A DNA stretch of 64,000 bases from Timema cristinae (taxonomy: Eukaryota > Arthropoda > Insecta > Phasmatodea > Timematidae). Both the position numbers and the translations under genes were made by a program. This document shows, one piece after another, positions 21,801 through 33,800 of the stretch (its first letter is position 1; every line of letters begins with the position of its first letter). The notes under the pieces were generated by a model, which worked only from the letters and a program-made list of their open reading frames with translations, did no database searches and was not told the origin of the DNA. The stretch lies in assembly GCA_039000515.1 (NCBI GenBank), contig JBCFYV010000001.1, positions 28,851,048 to 28,915,047 on the forward strand. Reading direction: 5' to 3'.

Positions 21801-24800
21801 CATTTTTCTCAGAATTATGTGTTTTGGATATTTAAACTTAAATGGTATATCTTTGAAAGTATTGCACATACAAGAATAATTTGTACATGAAAATGTTAAG
21901 AATTTTGTACTTTATAGGACTGTATCAAACCATAAAAATGACATTTTCCGACTAAGTCCCTTTTCCTGCACCGGGTCACATATAGTGCCAGTAACATGAT
22001 TTTGCCACAAGGGAGAGAAACAAAGCTTGGAAACAATTATAATTTTTTTTTAAACAGTGACTTTTGAATTTTGCATACTATAGATTATAATAATAGTTGC
22101 ATTTTAATTGATTTAAAATTGTTTGTTCTGTTTAAATGGATAAAATGATAGTTTTGTAATGCATTGCATAATTTACACTATGGAGTAAGTATTAATTCTT
22201 ATATTTCATATCTATTCTGCACTACAGTACATTTAATTTTGATTAATTTCATTCCAGCCCCTCCCTTTGTTTTCGTATTATGCGAGATTTTGGTTAATAG
22301 ACCACACCTGTTGGTCTCGTTTTAAGTCGAATAGTAGAGACTCTACTACCTCTAAGGCTAACCCAACAACAATTTTACTTAAGAACTATTTTTATAAATA
22401 GATACAATGTTACTAAAGTTAGCTCAACTGTTAAGTGTGAAACACAGTTTTTATTTTTACTTACCATTCAAGTCTGTAAAATCGGTTCAAAACGGCTCTC
22501 ACACTTTTCCTTTTTCCTCGTTTCAATGAGAACTTTGTTACAGTGCGGGACTGTGTTTGAAAGATGTTTGGGGCATGACAAAGAGTAGTACTGTCCCTAA
22601 AAATAAAGATCAATCTATAAATTTACAGGGATCATGTATGACCCAATTTTGAGTTTAAAGGCCCATTCTATTGCCCTTGGGAACACTTCACTTTTCCTCT
22701 GTCCTTCATCCTATTCACAATTTGTTAATAGTGCCTGGATTGGGGACGTTAAACATAATGTTAAAAGTAACGTTTATCATTTTATAAATCATATTTGGTG
22801 TTTAAGTTAAAAAATTGTTCAAACATTTAAGGAATATTTCTTGTAGCTATCTGTGCTTCGAATTGAAAAGGTGAGCTTAGCACACATTTGTCTTCTTATT
22901 GAGTACTTTACATGTTTAGAAAAAAATCTACGGTGTGAGCACCCAAGCACGCTATGATCACAAAGTGGCCGCCATTGTTCAACGATGATCAGTGGCGCAG
23001 GAACGGCAGGGTATCGAGGTAAATTTTACCAAAACCTCTTCCCCCCAACTGTGGCGGTAAAAAGTATCATTTTTACCCCCCAAAATAATATAAGATGTTT
23101 ACATAATCTAAAGATCTTGTTGAGGCAAGATACAAAGTTTGCACTAAATTAACCTGCAGTAAAAATAAAATGTGCTTGGAGCACACACTGAGAGATTTTG
23201 AAAACTCTGATACCAGCTACATCAGCTACTGAAGAAAGAAGTTTTTCAATGCTTAAACTCATAAAGAACTGTCTTCACCCCACGATGAGGCAACATAGAC
23301 TAAATCACTTGTGTCTGCTGAAGCCATACCCTGAGAGGCTCAACAACTTGAAATTGAAAAACTAACTAGTGGTTTTTAAAGCTAGTAATGGATATGGAGC
23401 AAAGGTGTACTATATGAAAACCTACTTTAATTTTTAGTATTTCATAATTTTTAGCTGAGCCGCATCAGATATAACTTAATTTGTCTTAGTTTGTTTTGTA
23501 TGTAGGATATTTATTTTACTATTCGGTATGCCTAAAAAAAAAGAAAAAAAAAGCACAATGAGGTCGTTAAATATTAGATTTTCTTGGTCTTTTTTTTTAA
23601 AGTTCCAAATATGTTATCCCCTATAACAGCACAGAATTACATTTACCCTCCCAAATAAAATGCTCCTGCGCCACTGGCAATGATTGATAGTGCCGACATT
23701 TGCAGGTAGAGGATATCATATGGTCCTCCATTAATCTCGGTTTTCTAGAATGAAGATGCTACTTATTTGTAATTACAAGGCCGAGTTTGACCACGTTCCA
23801 GACCCACTGCTTCATAAAAAAATTCTGGTGGAAGCGCCAGGGATCAAACTCGAGATATCTGGATTTGTAGCCAGAAGTTTTGTCCACTAGACTATAGAGG
23901 CGGTCAGACTACATGTATAAAAAGGGTTTAATTATATTTTTACCAGAACCGGTGAACATGTGGACCAAGGTCAGTACTTTAAATAAGATTAAGATAAGTA
24001 TTTAAAATAACTAGAGATGGGTCAAATCCTATATTTCTCGAATCCAAATCCAAAATTTCCTTTCAAATCTCGAATCCTCCAATCTTTATATATATATATT
24101 TATTTTAATTAGTGATTTTGTTCCTTTATCTTTTACATAGCCTAAATGTTTAAAGCTAAATTGTTATTTTTGTCTAATCAAATAAATCTATATAATATCT
24201 GAAAAATTGCATTTTAAGTTCAATCCAAGGCCTTTATATTTGGATTTGAGATACACTTGTTCTAAATTCAACCTTCACAATCACTAATGCGTAGAGTGTA
24301 CAAAGGTGAATAACCACTAAACAGGTAGCAAGATGTGGCGCTAAAAAAACCTAACTTTTAATCCCCTTGAAACATATTATATTATAAAAGTATAGGCATT
24401 CTACGGACCTCATATAATTCTTAAAACCAGATGTGTTTATGGGTCATACCCAACAATGTGTGTGTGTTGGGAAAAAATGAGGGGGGGGGGGGGGGAGTGG
24501 CCGTGGTTAATTTTTTTAGCACTGCATTCTACCTATTAGGGTTAAAAGACTCCTTCATGTACTAATTACAGTATGATACACTAACAGATCAAAGATGAGT
24601 AAGAATGAATTTAGGAGGAAGTGTACTTGCAATTGCATGGGGGTGGGGGGTGAGTGGAAAACCATTTTGTAAAAATCCACCTCCAGTACACCTGTGTTTT
24701 GAACCCCCATTTATCAGTCATCGACAATCCAGTATATTGCGAGAATGACACGGCCTTAGGCAATGCGACCATCAAAGCAACTTTTAAATATGTTAAACTT

Positions 24801-25150
24801 GAAACTAGTGTGTGCTTTTTACAAATATACAACCTAGCTACTAAAAGCCTGATTACACATCATTTCAATTATTTAGATGCAATTAGGAACTTAACATTCT
24901 GATTCAGTAATTTAATAAAAATATATTGGTGAAAAGGATTTGTTACTTTTACATGGTAAGAACAGATTTCTTGAGAATGAGTAATGAGGAGACATTGGTA
25001 AAGTGAACAACTACCTAATTATCTTTTCTAGGATACAAACTGGATTAAGAATGTAAAATTTCCTTATTATAATTCATAATCCTATAAGCAAAATCAAGCT
25101 CCTTGGATCATGTAATTAATTATATATATATGTGTGTGTGTGTAATTTTT

Positions 25151-25189
<39 letters not shown>

Positions 25190-27143
25190 TAATATTATAA
25201 AGAGGAAAGATTTGATTTTTTGTTTTTTGTTTGTAATGGATAAACTCAAAAACTATTAGATCGATTTTAAAAATTCTTTCACCAATATAAAGCTACATTA
25301 TCAGCGAGTAACATAGGCTATATTTTATTTTGAAAATTTAATTTATTACTCATAATGTCGATAGTATATTATATAGTCGTTGGAAAAAAAAAGTTGTTGA
25401 AGGGAAAGTAGGGTTGGTGAAGGGGGGCGGGGAAAGAGAAATAAATGTAGTGACGAGAAACGCAAAAAAAAAAAAAAATCAAAATAAAATTTGGGGAATT
25501 GGGGAAACGAGGGGAGTAAATGAAAGTGGAGGAAGCTGAAAAATTAATTTGATTTTAACAATTTGTTTGTTTGGTGTATACACAATTCCTTTCGCACCTA
25601 GAGCAAACAAAATTATAGAGGAATGAGATGAAAATAGGAGGGAGGATAAAAAGAGGGAGGGGGCTATACAGTGATGGTAGGACTGTATTAAAAAAAAAGT
25701 ACAAAAAAGTATATATATATATATATATATATATGAAGTGTTTAACCTAACCGGGTATTAAGACACGTGTTGAAAAAGAGTGTGCTGGCATGCACACACA
25801 CACATCTTCGTGCACAAACTATGTTACCATTGCCTGCCTCCCCTCTACCAAATTCTTCCTACTACTAGGATCTTTCGCTGGTTCTAGACACAACTGGTTT
25901 GTGCCCACATTGTGTTTAAAAACAACTGTGTCACACTTATTTGACCACAACAGTAGAGAATGTCACTTGGAAAAAATATAATTTGTGCTGCAGTTGCTTT
26001 CACAACTAATATCACAAACTAGGCCTATGCAAAGAAATAATATTGCTATTTTTAAATCATTAAAGTCTTGTACCACCCCGACTTGTTTGGCTTGCTGGTC
26101 ATAACTATGTGGCCCTAAACATAAAAAATATATACAAGTCTAGGCCTATAGGTACACTAAGGACATGCCTAATAAGATAAAAAATTATTAAAAATACATC
26201 AGGTATAACAGCCTACCTTAGAAGAGGTGAATTTAATACAGATGTGCAGATTTGTTTAACATTTAGGCCTAAGCATTTGACCAGGCTCTGTGGACGTATA
26301 CAATTTGAAGTTGTTGATACTGGAACTGACATGTAATGAAGTACACTAGAGTTTATTTGTGGAGCTACTTTCAACACTGAAACAAAAACAGATTAGTTTA
26401 CATATAATCGAGGTTACTTCAAAATATAAACTTTTGGTAATAGGTGCTTGTTAGGAAGGAATAAGCAAATCAGAGAGGCTATTGAAAATAATATGAAGGA
26501 ATGTTATATATGGAAAATATGATGATGGGGGCAAGGGAAAATGAACTTTGGTGTAGCTGGTGACCTGGTGGTCTAGGGGTAAGGTGTCAGACTTCTATGC
26601 TGGCGGCCGGGGTTCAATCCTCGGTCCCGGCACAGATTTATCTGATTACCAAACCCTTCCTTCACCTCTGACAAGACATCTTGTGAATGTGGGGAATGCC
26701 AGGCCCCCACCGTGGTTCGGATTCCACGTTAAACTGTAGGTCCTTCATTTCATCTCACAATCACCCTACCATTACACATTAGCGTAAGTGCGTATAACCC
26801 GATTGGGTAATAAGACGCGGTGCTAATAATAATAATAACTTTGGTGTACCAAAATTAAAAGGGCAAAATGGCTCCAACAATTATGGAAAGGGCACATACA
26901 ATAAAAATGTCTATGGCAATGTGTTTTAAGATATGCAAGCCTAAAGTTAATAACTAGGGAAGAATTCTTACAGTGGGTAAGCTACTTTAAAGGCTAGTCT
27001 CCTTGAACCACTTTAATATGAGGGCCTAAGCCTGAATAAAACTTTTAAATAACCTAAGTAGCTATTTGCATTGGTATTGATTTATATCTTGTATTTTGCT
27101 AAAAGAAAAAAAAATACTCACCGTTGAAAATTCTTCCAAACAT
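15658..27143 (-). CDS. MRPL35: Mitochondrial ribosomal protein bL35m (MRPL35), complete four-exon gene
   Basis: This encodes a structural protein of the mitochondrial 39S (large) ribosomal subunit, imported into the matrix. Coding exons on the minus strand: 27143-27122, 26376-26217, 22596-22465 and 15889-15658. Intron phases 1, 2, 2 match exactly, giving 181 codons plus stop; animal MRPL35 is of similar length. The start MFGRIFN and the next about 60 residues are rich in S, T, R and K, as in a transit peptide. The bL35 core reads [19 protein letters not shown], then [40 protein letters not shown] and [11 protein letters not shown]. The long intron 3 carries a 4.4-kb DNA transposon and an hAT relic has landed in intron 2. 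The gene is head-to-head with MIC60. Transcript ends were not determined. Confidence 0.93.
16020..16300 (-). mobile_element. Family C SINE (minus strand) next to a possible hAT end
   Basis: From about 16076 to 16300 the minus strand reads a tRNA-like head (TTAGCTCAATCAGTAGCGTG), then GGCCGAAAAATGTATTATTG, then the family body. Immediately left, CAGGGGTTTACAAACTTATT (16020) looks like a Charlie-type hAT terminus, but I could not find its partner end. Confidence 0.6.
16693..21058 (+). mobile_element. Nearly intact DNA transposon with 25-bp TIRs and 4-bp target duplication (Sola-like)
   Basis: The ends are inverted repeats beginning GGGTCATTCCATGTCAAATC (16693) and ending GATTTGACATGGAATGACCC (21058), identical over 25 bp. 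They are flanked by the direct repeat TTGT (16689-16692; 21059-21062). Subterminal repeats related to GATCCCATTxTGAAACTTTC occur at about 17120 (inverse sense), 20200 and 20615. The interior holds a long transposase frame broken by a single stop. It is 4366 bp long and sits in MRPL35 intron 3 in the opposite orientation. TIR identity and the single lesion suggest recent activity. Confidence 0.92.
17724..20084 (+). pseudogene. Transposase-like protein of the 16693-21058 element, one in-frame TGA
   Basis: One frame runs from ATG 17724 to TGA at 20082-20084 (786 codons before it), interrupted only by a TGA at 19560-19562. Cysteines resembling a zinc-binding start (FCCNP about residue 13; ICDSCHK about residue 51) precede a helix-turn-helix-like stretch around residues 160-210. 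A catalytic-type core follows: DFAENYSF (D454), [33 protein letters not shown] (D540), and [20 protein letters not shown] (D581). The C-terminal part resumes after the stop and contains [15 protein letters not shown]. Families of this kind are often deposited as uncharacterised arthropod proteins. It is a mobile-element gene, not a host gene. The stop may be a real lesion, a polymorphism or a sequencing error. Confidence 0.88.
21059..21970 (+). other. MRPL35 intron 3: unidentified coding-like fragment between inverted GGGAC motifs
   Basis: About 21310-21667 is richer in codon-like sequence than its surroundings. Two frames give [18 protein letters not shown] and [20 protein letters not shown], with a stop or frameshift between them. 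TTTAGGTCCCTTTCC (21084) and TAAGTCCCTTTTCC (21953) are inverse to AAAGGGACCCTAAA (16671). They may be ends of an older element into which the 4.4-kb transposon inserted. I do not recognise the protein. Confidence 0.4.
22465..22596 (-). CDS. MRPL35: MRPL35 exon 3
   Basis: Minus-strand acceptor TTTATTTTTAG precedes 22596 and donor GTAAG follows 22465. It encodes the transit/core junction and [19 protein letters not shown] through RFYRLEW, the N-terminal part of the bL35 fold. Phases 2 in and 2 out agree with neighbouring exons. Confidence 0.95.
22990..23676 (+). mobile_element. Internally deleted hAT transposon
   Basis: Inverted ends CAGTGGCGCAGGA (22990) and TCCTGCGCCACTG (ends 23676) are of hAT type. 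They are flanked by 8-bp repeats ACGATGAT and GCAATGAT (6 of 8 match). The interior keeps only the transposase C-terminal dimerisation region, so at 687 bp it is a non-autonomous deletion derivative. It lies in MRPL35 intron 2. Confidence 0.85.
23190..23365 (+). pseudogene. hAT transposase C-terminal dimerisation domain fragment
   Basis: The frame reads [20 protein letters not shown] and then [14 protein letters not shown] to a TAA at 23363-23365. This matches the usual hAT signature (TSASAERSFSxLKxIKxxxRxxMxxxRL). The rest of the transposase is missing. Confidence 0.85.
23780..23912 (-). mobile_element. tRNA-like SINE head of a fourth type, minus strand
   Basis: The reverse complement contains CTATAGTCTAGTGGACAAAA (A-box-like) and GAGTTTGATCCCTGGCG (B-box-like) with tRNA-like spacing. 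No clear body repeat elsewhere in the window and no target duplication, so boundaries are approximate. Confidence 0.45.
24010..24265. repeat. MITE-like repeat with TAGAGATGGGTCAAATCC end
   Basis: It starts CTAGAGATGGGTCAAATCCT. Related sequence, sometimes inverted (GATTTGACCCATTTCTAA), is found at 41636-42017 and in fragments near 28866, 34267 and 46200-46530. No coding capacity. Confidence 0.45.
24517..24780 (-). mobile_element. Diverged family B SINE, minus strand (with tail fragment at 24255-24345)
   Basis: Reading the minus strand, a tRNA-like head (GGTCGCATTGCCTAAGGCCG, then GGGGTTCAAAACACAGG) is followed by a body that ends toward 24519 in a family B-like tail. A separate plus-strand tail remnant (AGGTGAATAACCACTAAACA) lies at 24300-24345. 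Confidence 0.5.
25125..25190. repeat. Compound TA/TG/CA microsatellite
   Basis: A (TA)n(TG)n tract, a short AT-rich spacer, then (TA)n(CA)n. The TG and CA blocks are complementary and could pair. Further simple tracts lie at 25713 (TA), 24481 (G run) and 58509 (G run). Confidence 0.9.
26217..26376 (-). CDS. MRPL35: MRPL35 exon 2
   Basis: Minus-strand acceptor TTTTTGTTTCAG precedes 26376; donor GTAGGC follows 26217. Its 160 bases are open in the required phase (1 in, 2 out). They encode part of the transit peptide/variable N-terminus, rich in S, T, V and N, starting [18 protein letters not shown]. Homology is weak here, so the call rests on splice sites and exact phase matching on both sides. 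Confidence 0.85.
26556..26836 (+). mobile_element. tRNA-derived SINE, family A, copy 3, with 12-bp target duplication
   Basis: Full-length copy beginning near GGTGACCTGGTGGTCTAGGG and ending in a short (TAA)n. Flanked by a perfect AACTTTGGTGTA at 26544-26555 and 26837-26848. It lies in MRPL35 intron 1. Confidence 0.92.
27122..27143 (-). CDS. MRPL35: MRPL35 exon 1 (start codon)
   Basis: ATG at 27143-27141 encodes MFGRIFN plus one base, then donor GTGAGT. Joined to exon 2 the split codon becomes GTG and the frame stays open. Because the exon is so short, the start is inferred from the strong donor, the phase match and the amphipathic presequence-like residues. Confidence 0.75.
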
Positions 27144-27754
27144 TTCAAATGTTTCAGAAATGCATTTTTATTTTATGTTTTCAATTATATTTTCAAGATT
27201 GCCTATGTTTAGGATGTTTTCTTATCGGTCAGAAACAGCATTAGTGCCATATGAACGGAATCTTTGCTCGTGAGCTTTATCAAAATATTGCAAAAGTTAG
27301 GTTCTACCCGATCGCTATTGTGGTCACTAATGGTACAAAGCATTACTTAAGCGAACCATTTTAGTTGTAATTTTGGCCAAATAAGACTTTTTTATAGCTA
27401 TCTGTACGATAAATAGCAGATCAACATTTGCCAATATTTAATTACGTTGATATTTTTTTATACATGATATAAAAATTCCTCTATGGTATTTCTGCTGGCA
27501 ATCTTCGTAGCTTGGACAAATGCTCCGTGCTACCAAAATGGCTGCTGCTCTAGTATTCGTACTGAAGATATTTTGAAATTGTCCTCAGTGTGTCCCTAAA
27601 TAAATATTTTTTCTAGAATATAGTGATCCGTGCTATATTCTTTCTTACTCCATGACGCGCTCAGGCATATTAAGTTTTGATCTCTAAATTGTATTGTTTA
27701 TATCCCGGTATTCATTTTTTCTCCATAGATTGGCTGCTGCTGAGACACCTAAAG
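27144..27754. promoter_or_regulatory. Shared divergent promoter region of MRPL35 and MIC60
   Basis: 611 bp separates the two outward-facing start codons, so both promoters must fall here or just inside. CpG dinucleotides are more frequent than in flanking introns (for example GACGCGCTC near 27653). AAAATGGCTGC at 27535 is one base from a YY1-type site. CTCCATAG ending at 27728 looks like a splice acceptor, so MIC60 probably has an upstream non-coding exon. No TATA box is convincing. Start sites are not determined. Confidence 0.6.
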
Positions 27755-27802
27755 ATGTTACGAATAATTGCAACTAAAAACCCATATTGTGCGCTATCAC
27801 AG
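27755..27802 (+). CDS. MIC60: MIC60 exon 1 (start of transit peptide)
   Basis: ATG at 27755 opens [16 protein letters not shown], a typical basic mitochondrial presequence start, ending phase 0 before GTAGGT. Confidence 0.85.
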
Positions 27803-30800
27803 GTAGGTAAAATATTTTGTCTACACTTAAAAATGTTAATGTCAGCCAAGAAAATGGGATGAGATAGGGTTGTGTGCCATAAATTTACTACCGAAATTAT
27901 ATGCTTGGTTACAGCCACTTCATTATTATGACTGATGTTCTTGTAAGATTAACAAGGGTCTTAAGGTTTGGGCCAAATACTGACAGAATAATTTAGGAAT
28001 ATCTATGCTCCATTGATGTGGAACTAAGAGGCTTAGACCGCCCAGCTCATCAGGTGGAAAGGAAAAAAGTTGAAGGGGGATTACAAAAAAATCTTGATTG
28101 GCTGGTACACTGGTTAGAATAATGGGGTTGTCCCACTTACTCTTCGGCTTAATGCAAAGTGTTGTCCTTAAGTATATACAATTGTGCTTTTAAAAGGTAG
28201 GAATAGGACCCCTAGCATACTGCAGACCACGGCCAAAGGGTAGCTAGCACCTGAAGGAGATAGGGAACTGAAAGGCAGACTACATGAAGACATCTCCGAC
28301 TATAAGGTCACACATTAGATTAGGAGAGCACAAATCTTTTAACATTTATTATTAAATCCACTTGTGTTGAGAAGAGATAGTGAGGAACTGTCTTGAAAAC
28401 AAATTTAGGGACTCATGTTTACTAGCAAGATCAAAAAAGAAGGCGGGGAAGATGAATATTATTTACTTAGAGCTTTAACTACATTGGCATTTTTTACATG
28501 TTTGGCTAAACTTTTTTTTTTAGCGTCTTAACTACCTAAACTATTTTTAAACAATACCTTTACTTTTGTCTCTTAGTGACCATAACATTTAAAATAAAAT
28601 GTCCTTAAGACATTACATAAGTACACCCTAAAGTATTCTTTTGTTTATAGACATCACGATATGGATCGTCCAGATTAGGCCTCTACTATTTTGAAAAACA
28701 ACAGTCTAGGTACTCCACTTCCAGATTATTTCTGTATGTACCTAAACAACAGGCGAAATACTACACCAGCGGTTCTTCATGCCCGCCATCTGGGTAAGCA
28801 AAACACCACTAAAGATCTATTAGCAATAGGTTCTTCAAGTGTTGAAACAGGCTTAAGTCTTATTAAGAATGTGAAAAGATTTTAGGTTCAAGATTGAATA
28901 AAGAAAAGGGATTGGACCCTCAAATTCTTTTTGAGGATTCGATAAAATGGTGAATTCAAGTTTAAGAAATTGAATAATAATGCACTTTTTTTTTCTTTAA
29001 AATTTTAAATTATAATTTTTTTTGCACTAATACTGGCTTGGTTGTTGCGTGTTCAACTTAACATAACTATAGGAAATACTTAACAATCAGACCCCGGACC
29101 ATTAATTTAACACAGTATACTATTTCTCAAAGCACAAAACAACTAGCAAAGGGGTATTAAAACTTAAATTCGCCATTGAAAATATTTCATGCATTCCAAA
29201 ATTTGCTTCAAATTGAAAAAAGTGGGCTTCGCACACAGTGTAGCTGATCGAGATAATTCTGCTATACCATCTTTTACTAGTTTTTCTATTAAATAATTTA
29301 TCAGAACCATACCTATTTGATCTTGTAAAAAGTTTGAACAATATTTTTCCGTACAAACTGTTATATTGTTTATTAAATAAATAAAAAACACACTTCAGCA
29401 TTAATAAATATGTAATGTACAGTATGAAATAACTTGACAGAATGCCTCTTGTTAAGGTCACAGAACATTATAATAAAGTAATGTAGGTCATTGTTACCAA
29501 TTGTCACATAACAATTATCTTACATCTCCCCTTTATAGATATGTAAAAATAAAAACAAATTAACATGGCCTTTAATACATTCACAAGTAGTTTGCATTCA
29601 ATAAGCTATACAATTGATACCAAATACAAAACAGACTGTTATGAAAAGATTAAACAGTACAACATACATAGTTAAACCCAATTTACAAGTTATGGTGACA
29701 GTTTTTTTAGGAGCAGCACCAGTCTTCACGACTTAGTAGTGACAGCTTTATCACCCTTATAATCATCATTTGGAGCACTAGGCTCTAGACAATACTGTGT
29801 TGACTCTTGAATATTAATCCTGTTACTGGAGTTAGCACAACTATTGTCACAAACATCCTGTTGTTTTTCATTATTCCCATTTTGTTTAAATTTCTTCACA
29901 TGTATCCTATTTCTTCTATAAATACCATTGGAACTGTCAATTATCAGTGTTCTTGTTTGTGGAATATTTTTATTACTTGACCTTTAGAACATTTTTTTTT
30001 CAACTGGATTTATATTAAACAAAACATCATACATTTTAAGATCTTGCAGACATTTGTCAGTTTTGTTATAATATTTTTTCATTTGGTTGTTTCGCTTAGT
30101 TATCCAGTCATTATAATAATTTGTATTAACTAGCTTGAGTATCAATTTGGTTTCAACAATAGGTAGTGTTGTACGTAACTTCTAGCATTAGCAATTGAGA
30201 GGGTGAAATTAGACTATCATTTGGAGTAGTTCTATATTGTAAAAGAGCCAGGTATGGATCTGCATTTGATTCAAGATTTTAAAAATCATTTTTTTGAGTG
30301 TTTAATTGCCCTTTCTACTTGACCATTAGACCGATGGTAATATGGACTACAAGTTACATGTTATACGCCTATATCCCAAGTTTTAGCAAAATTTTAGAAA
30401 TCATTTGAATTAAACGGTCCATTATCAGAAACCACAACAGCTTGTATATCATAATGAGCAAAAATTGACTTAAGTTCCTGTAATACTATTTAAGCTGTTG
30501 AGCCTCAAATTCAGTAAAGACATCTCAATATATTTTGAAAAATAATCCACACAGACTATATATTTATTTCCCATAATTTCCATAAGATCAACTCCAACTT
30601 TGTTCCTGGGTAACATTTTGACTTCATGTGGCATTAAAGGCTGATTACTTTTATTATTACGAAATAGTTGACAAGCAGAGCAAGACATGACAATATTTTT
30701 AATATCATTAACCATATTTGGCCAAAATAATGAACTCTTTGCAAACTGTACACTTCTAGCTATCCCAAAATGACCCTCATGAATAATCTTTAACATGTCA

Positions 30801-33800
30801 TTGACTGTGGGACAATGATACATTCCCCTTAAAAAATTATTCCATATGTTTCATAGATTTCATCAAAGAATTTTTGATAGGGTCGAACCTCAACAGGACA
30901 TGACTCTTTGTTTGAAAGACATCCTATTTGACAAAAATTAGATAACATTTTTTAAGACATGGTCTTTACTTGTTTCAACTCAAAAGGTTTCCAGTCTTTC
31001 AGGAGACATTGACAGGTTTGATAACAGATTGACATGTACATTAACATTCTCATCCAACTCGGGAACTGTGTCCACTAGTGGAGCTCGGGATAACGTATCC
31101 CAAAAAAAATTCTCTTTCCTGGTTGATAAATTACTTCTAAGTCATAAGGTTGTATTCTCAACATAAGTCTTTGAAGTCGTGGGGGACTTGATAGAGAGAT
31201 TTAGTGAAAAGAGGAACTAACAGCTTATGGTCAGTGTGTACAACTACTTTGTGACCATAAATATACTGGTGGAATTTTACACATCCAAAAACAATTTTTA
31301 GGAGCTCTCGTTCAATTTTTGCATAGCTGCTTTAGCTTCCTGTAAATCTAGCGGAAGCATATGCAATTGGATTATTACTGTGAAGAATGGCTGCTTCTAC
31401 TCCACTTTGTGATGAATCACAGGACAAAATTAGTTTTTTGGATGAAATTTAAAATAAGTCAAAACAGGTGCATTTGTAATTATTGTTTTAAGATTATTGA
31501 ATTCTTCATCATGACAATGATCCCTATGCCAAACTATAAATATTTAAAAAAAAGTGTTCTCAAGTGCTTAGTTTCCTCAGAAAAATCTTTAATATAAGGA
31601 GACAAGTATGTAAGCATAGCTAAATAAGTCTCGAGTATTATTGGGTCTAGGCATATTAACAATAGCGACTACTTTGGTTGGATCCTGTAGCATCCCTTTT
31701 CCAGTGAATAAGTGACCCATGTAAGTGACCTTTTCTTGACAAATTTGTGATTTGCTTAAATAAACTTCAAATTTACAGATCTAGCTCTTTCACCAACCTG
31801 CTTTAAGATAAAATCGTGCTGTTCTTGGCTAGATGCATAAATTAACAAATCAAAATAAATAATTAAATTAGGAATGCCTTCAAAAAGTTCAATCATAGTG
31901 AGTGAAAAATCTCAGATGGGGAGCTTATTCCAATTGATAAGCTTAAAAACTTATAGCGACCAAATGGTGTGATAAATATACACTATTTTGAGGATTCCTC
32001 ATCAAGAGGGATGGATGGTCCAAAATCCAGAATTGTCATCTAATGTTGAGAAAAATTTAGCATCCTTTAATTGGGCTTTGCCAGTATCAAGTGTAGGAAA
32101 AGGATAATGTGACCTAAGAATAGCTTTATTCAAGTTACGTGGATCTAAAATCCTAAGGTTACCATTCTGTTTTCTAGTCAGAACAATTCTATTAACCCAC
32201 AGTGTTGGTTCACTCACTTTGGATATAGCACCCAACTGTTCCATGCGTTTGAGTTCACTCTCTAGCTCAGTTTTAAATTAAATCCTTCTGACAAGCTCTA
32301 CAACTGGACTTATTGATTTATTTATAGTTAAATGGCAATACCTGTTTATATTTCCAAGACCCTCAAAAATGTCTTTAAATTTATTTACAAATACTTGGGA
32401 CTTTGCTCCTAGATTAATATTATTTGGTATGACTGATTAGCCTCTGTTTGACTCTCAGATATATTTACAAAAGTAACATTATTAATTCTCTTAATTATTT
32501 TGTTCCATGCAAGTTTTAAGACCTATAATTGTATTACAATCTATATCAATAATATGGAATTTTATAATAATTTCCTTGTCTTTGATTTGACAATTTAAAT
32601 AAACTTCACCTCTTACATGAAGTAATTTTTTATAAATGTGAGGACACAAGTAAACGTAGAGTTTATTTTATTTTCTGATAAATTTAGACTTCTGTAAGTG
32701 TTTAAACCCATTACATTAGTCTGAGCTCCTGTGTCCAGAATATAACAAAGACCTCTTCCCTCTATTATAATAGTCATGTCCCATGTTAGTGAATTTACAT
32801 TTGTAATATTTTCCCGAATAAATAATGAACCTAGAAATAGGTCATTAGACTGAAGCGATAAGCTTTTGACTGAAGACTTATTTTTAAATCATAACTTTGC
32901 TTAGTGACCAATTTTATTACAAAAATGACACTTTACTCTTGCCGCTGGACATTTGTAGTGGTGTTCCTGACCACATCGAGTGCATTTAGACCGTCTTGGA
33001 CTTGACGACTGCTGTCTTGAATAAATTCCTTGGAGGCTTGGACTTTTACCTTTAAATTGACGTGGTGACCTTTCAGTTGAACCTTTACCAGTGTTTCCAC
33101 AAAATATTGATTTGCTGATGACTTAAGATGAATTGAGATTTGTAAGCTGTGACATCAGAAGTTTGGACATTTTCATTGTTTTGGCAAGCTGGACTGCTTT
33201 ATCTAAAGTAATTTGACTCTCTTCAATTAAGCATTGTTTTATGTCATTGTAAGAGTTGTTAGAGACCACAAGGGAAAATATCTTTCACTAAACTTTTTTG
33301 TGAATCACCAAATTCACAGGAAAGACTGCGATTTGTTAAAGCTGTGACAAAGTCTTTTAGTGTTAAATTTTCTTGCTGGCGACAATTGAAGAATTTGTGA
33401 CGTTCGAATGAAATATTGGCCTTTGGTGTGAAATATTCATTAAACCCTTGGCCTAGTTCATTATATTTCACTTGGTCACTGTCTAGGTCGAAAGAATTAA
33501 ACACTTTGTGAGCATCTGGGCCAAGGTGGCGCAAAAGTAAAGCGACCTTGCACGAGTCATTTTCTTTTCTAGACTTGTGACTCGTAAGGAAATGGTGGAC
33601 TACATTGACCATTTTTTCCACACATAAGAAAATTAGGACTTTTTAAGTCAATCAGGTGAATCACTAACGTAGCTGCTAATTTGGGCGACCTTGTGGTTTC
33701 GGCCATTTTATGGTTTTAAATTATTCAACAACGAACGCGAACTTACTATTTACGTAGTAACTGACATATGATTAATTCTCTTCGATTCTTGACTTCTGAC

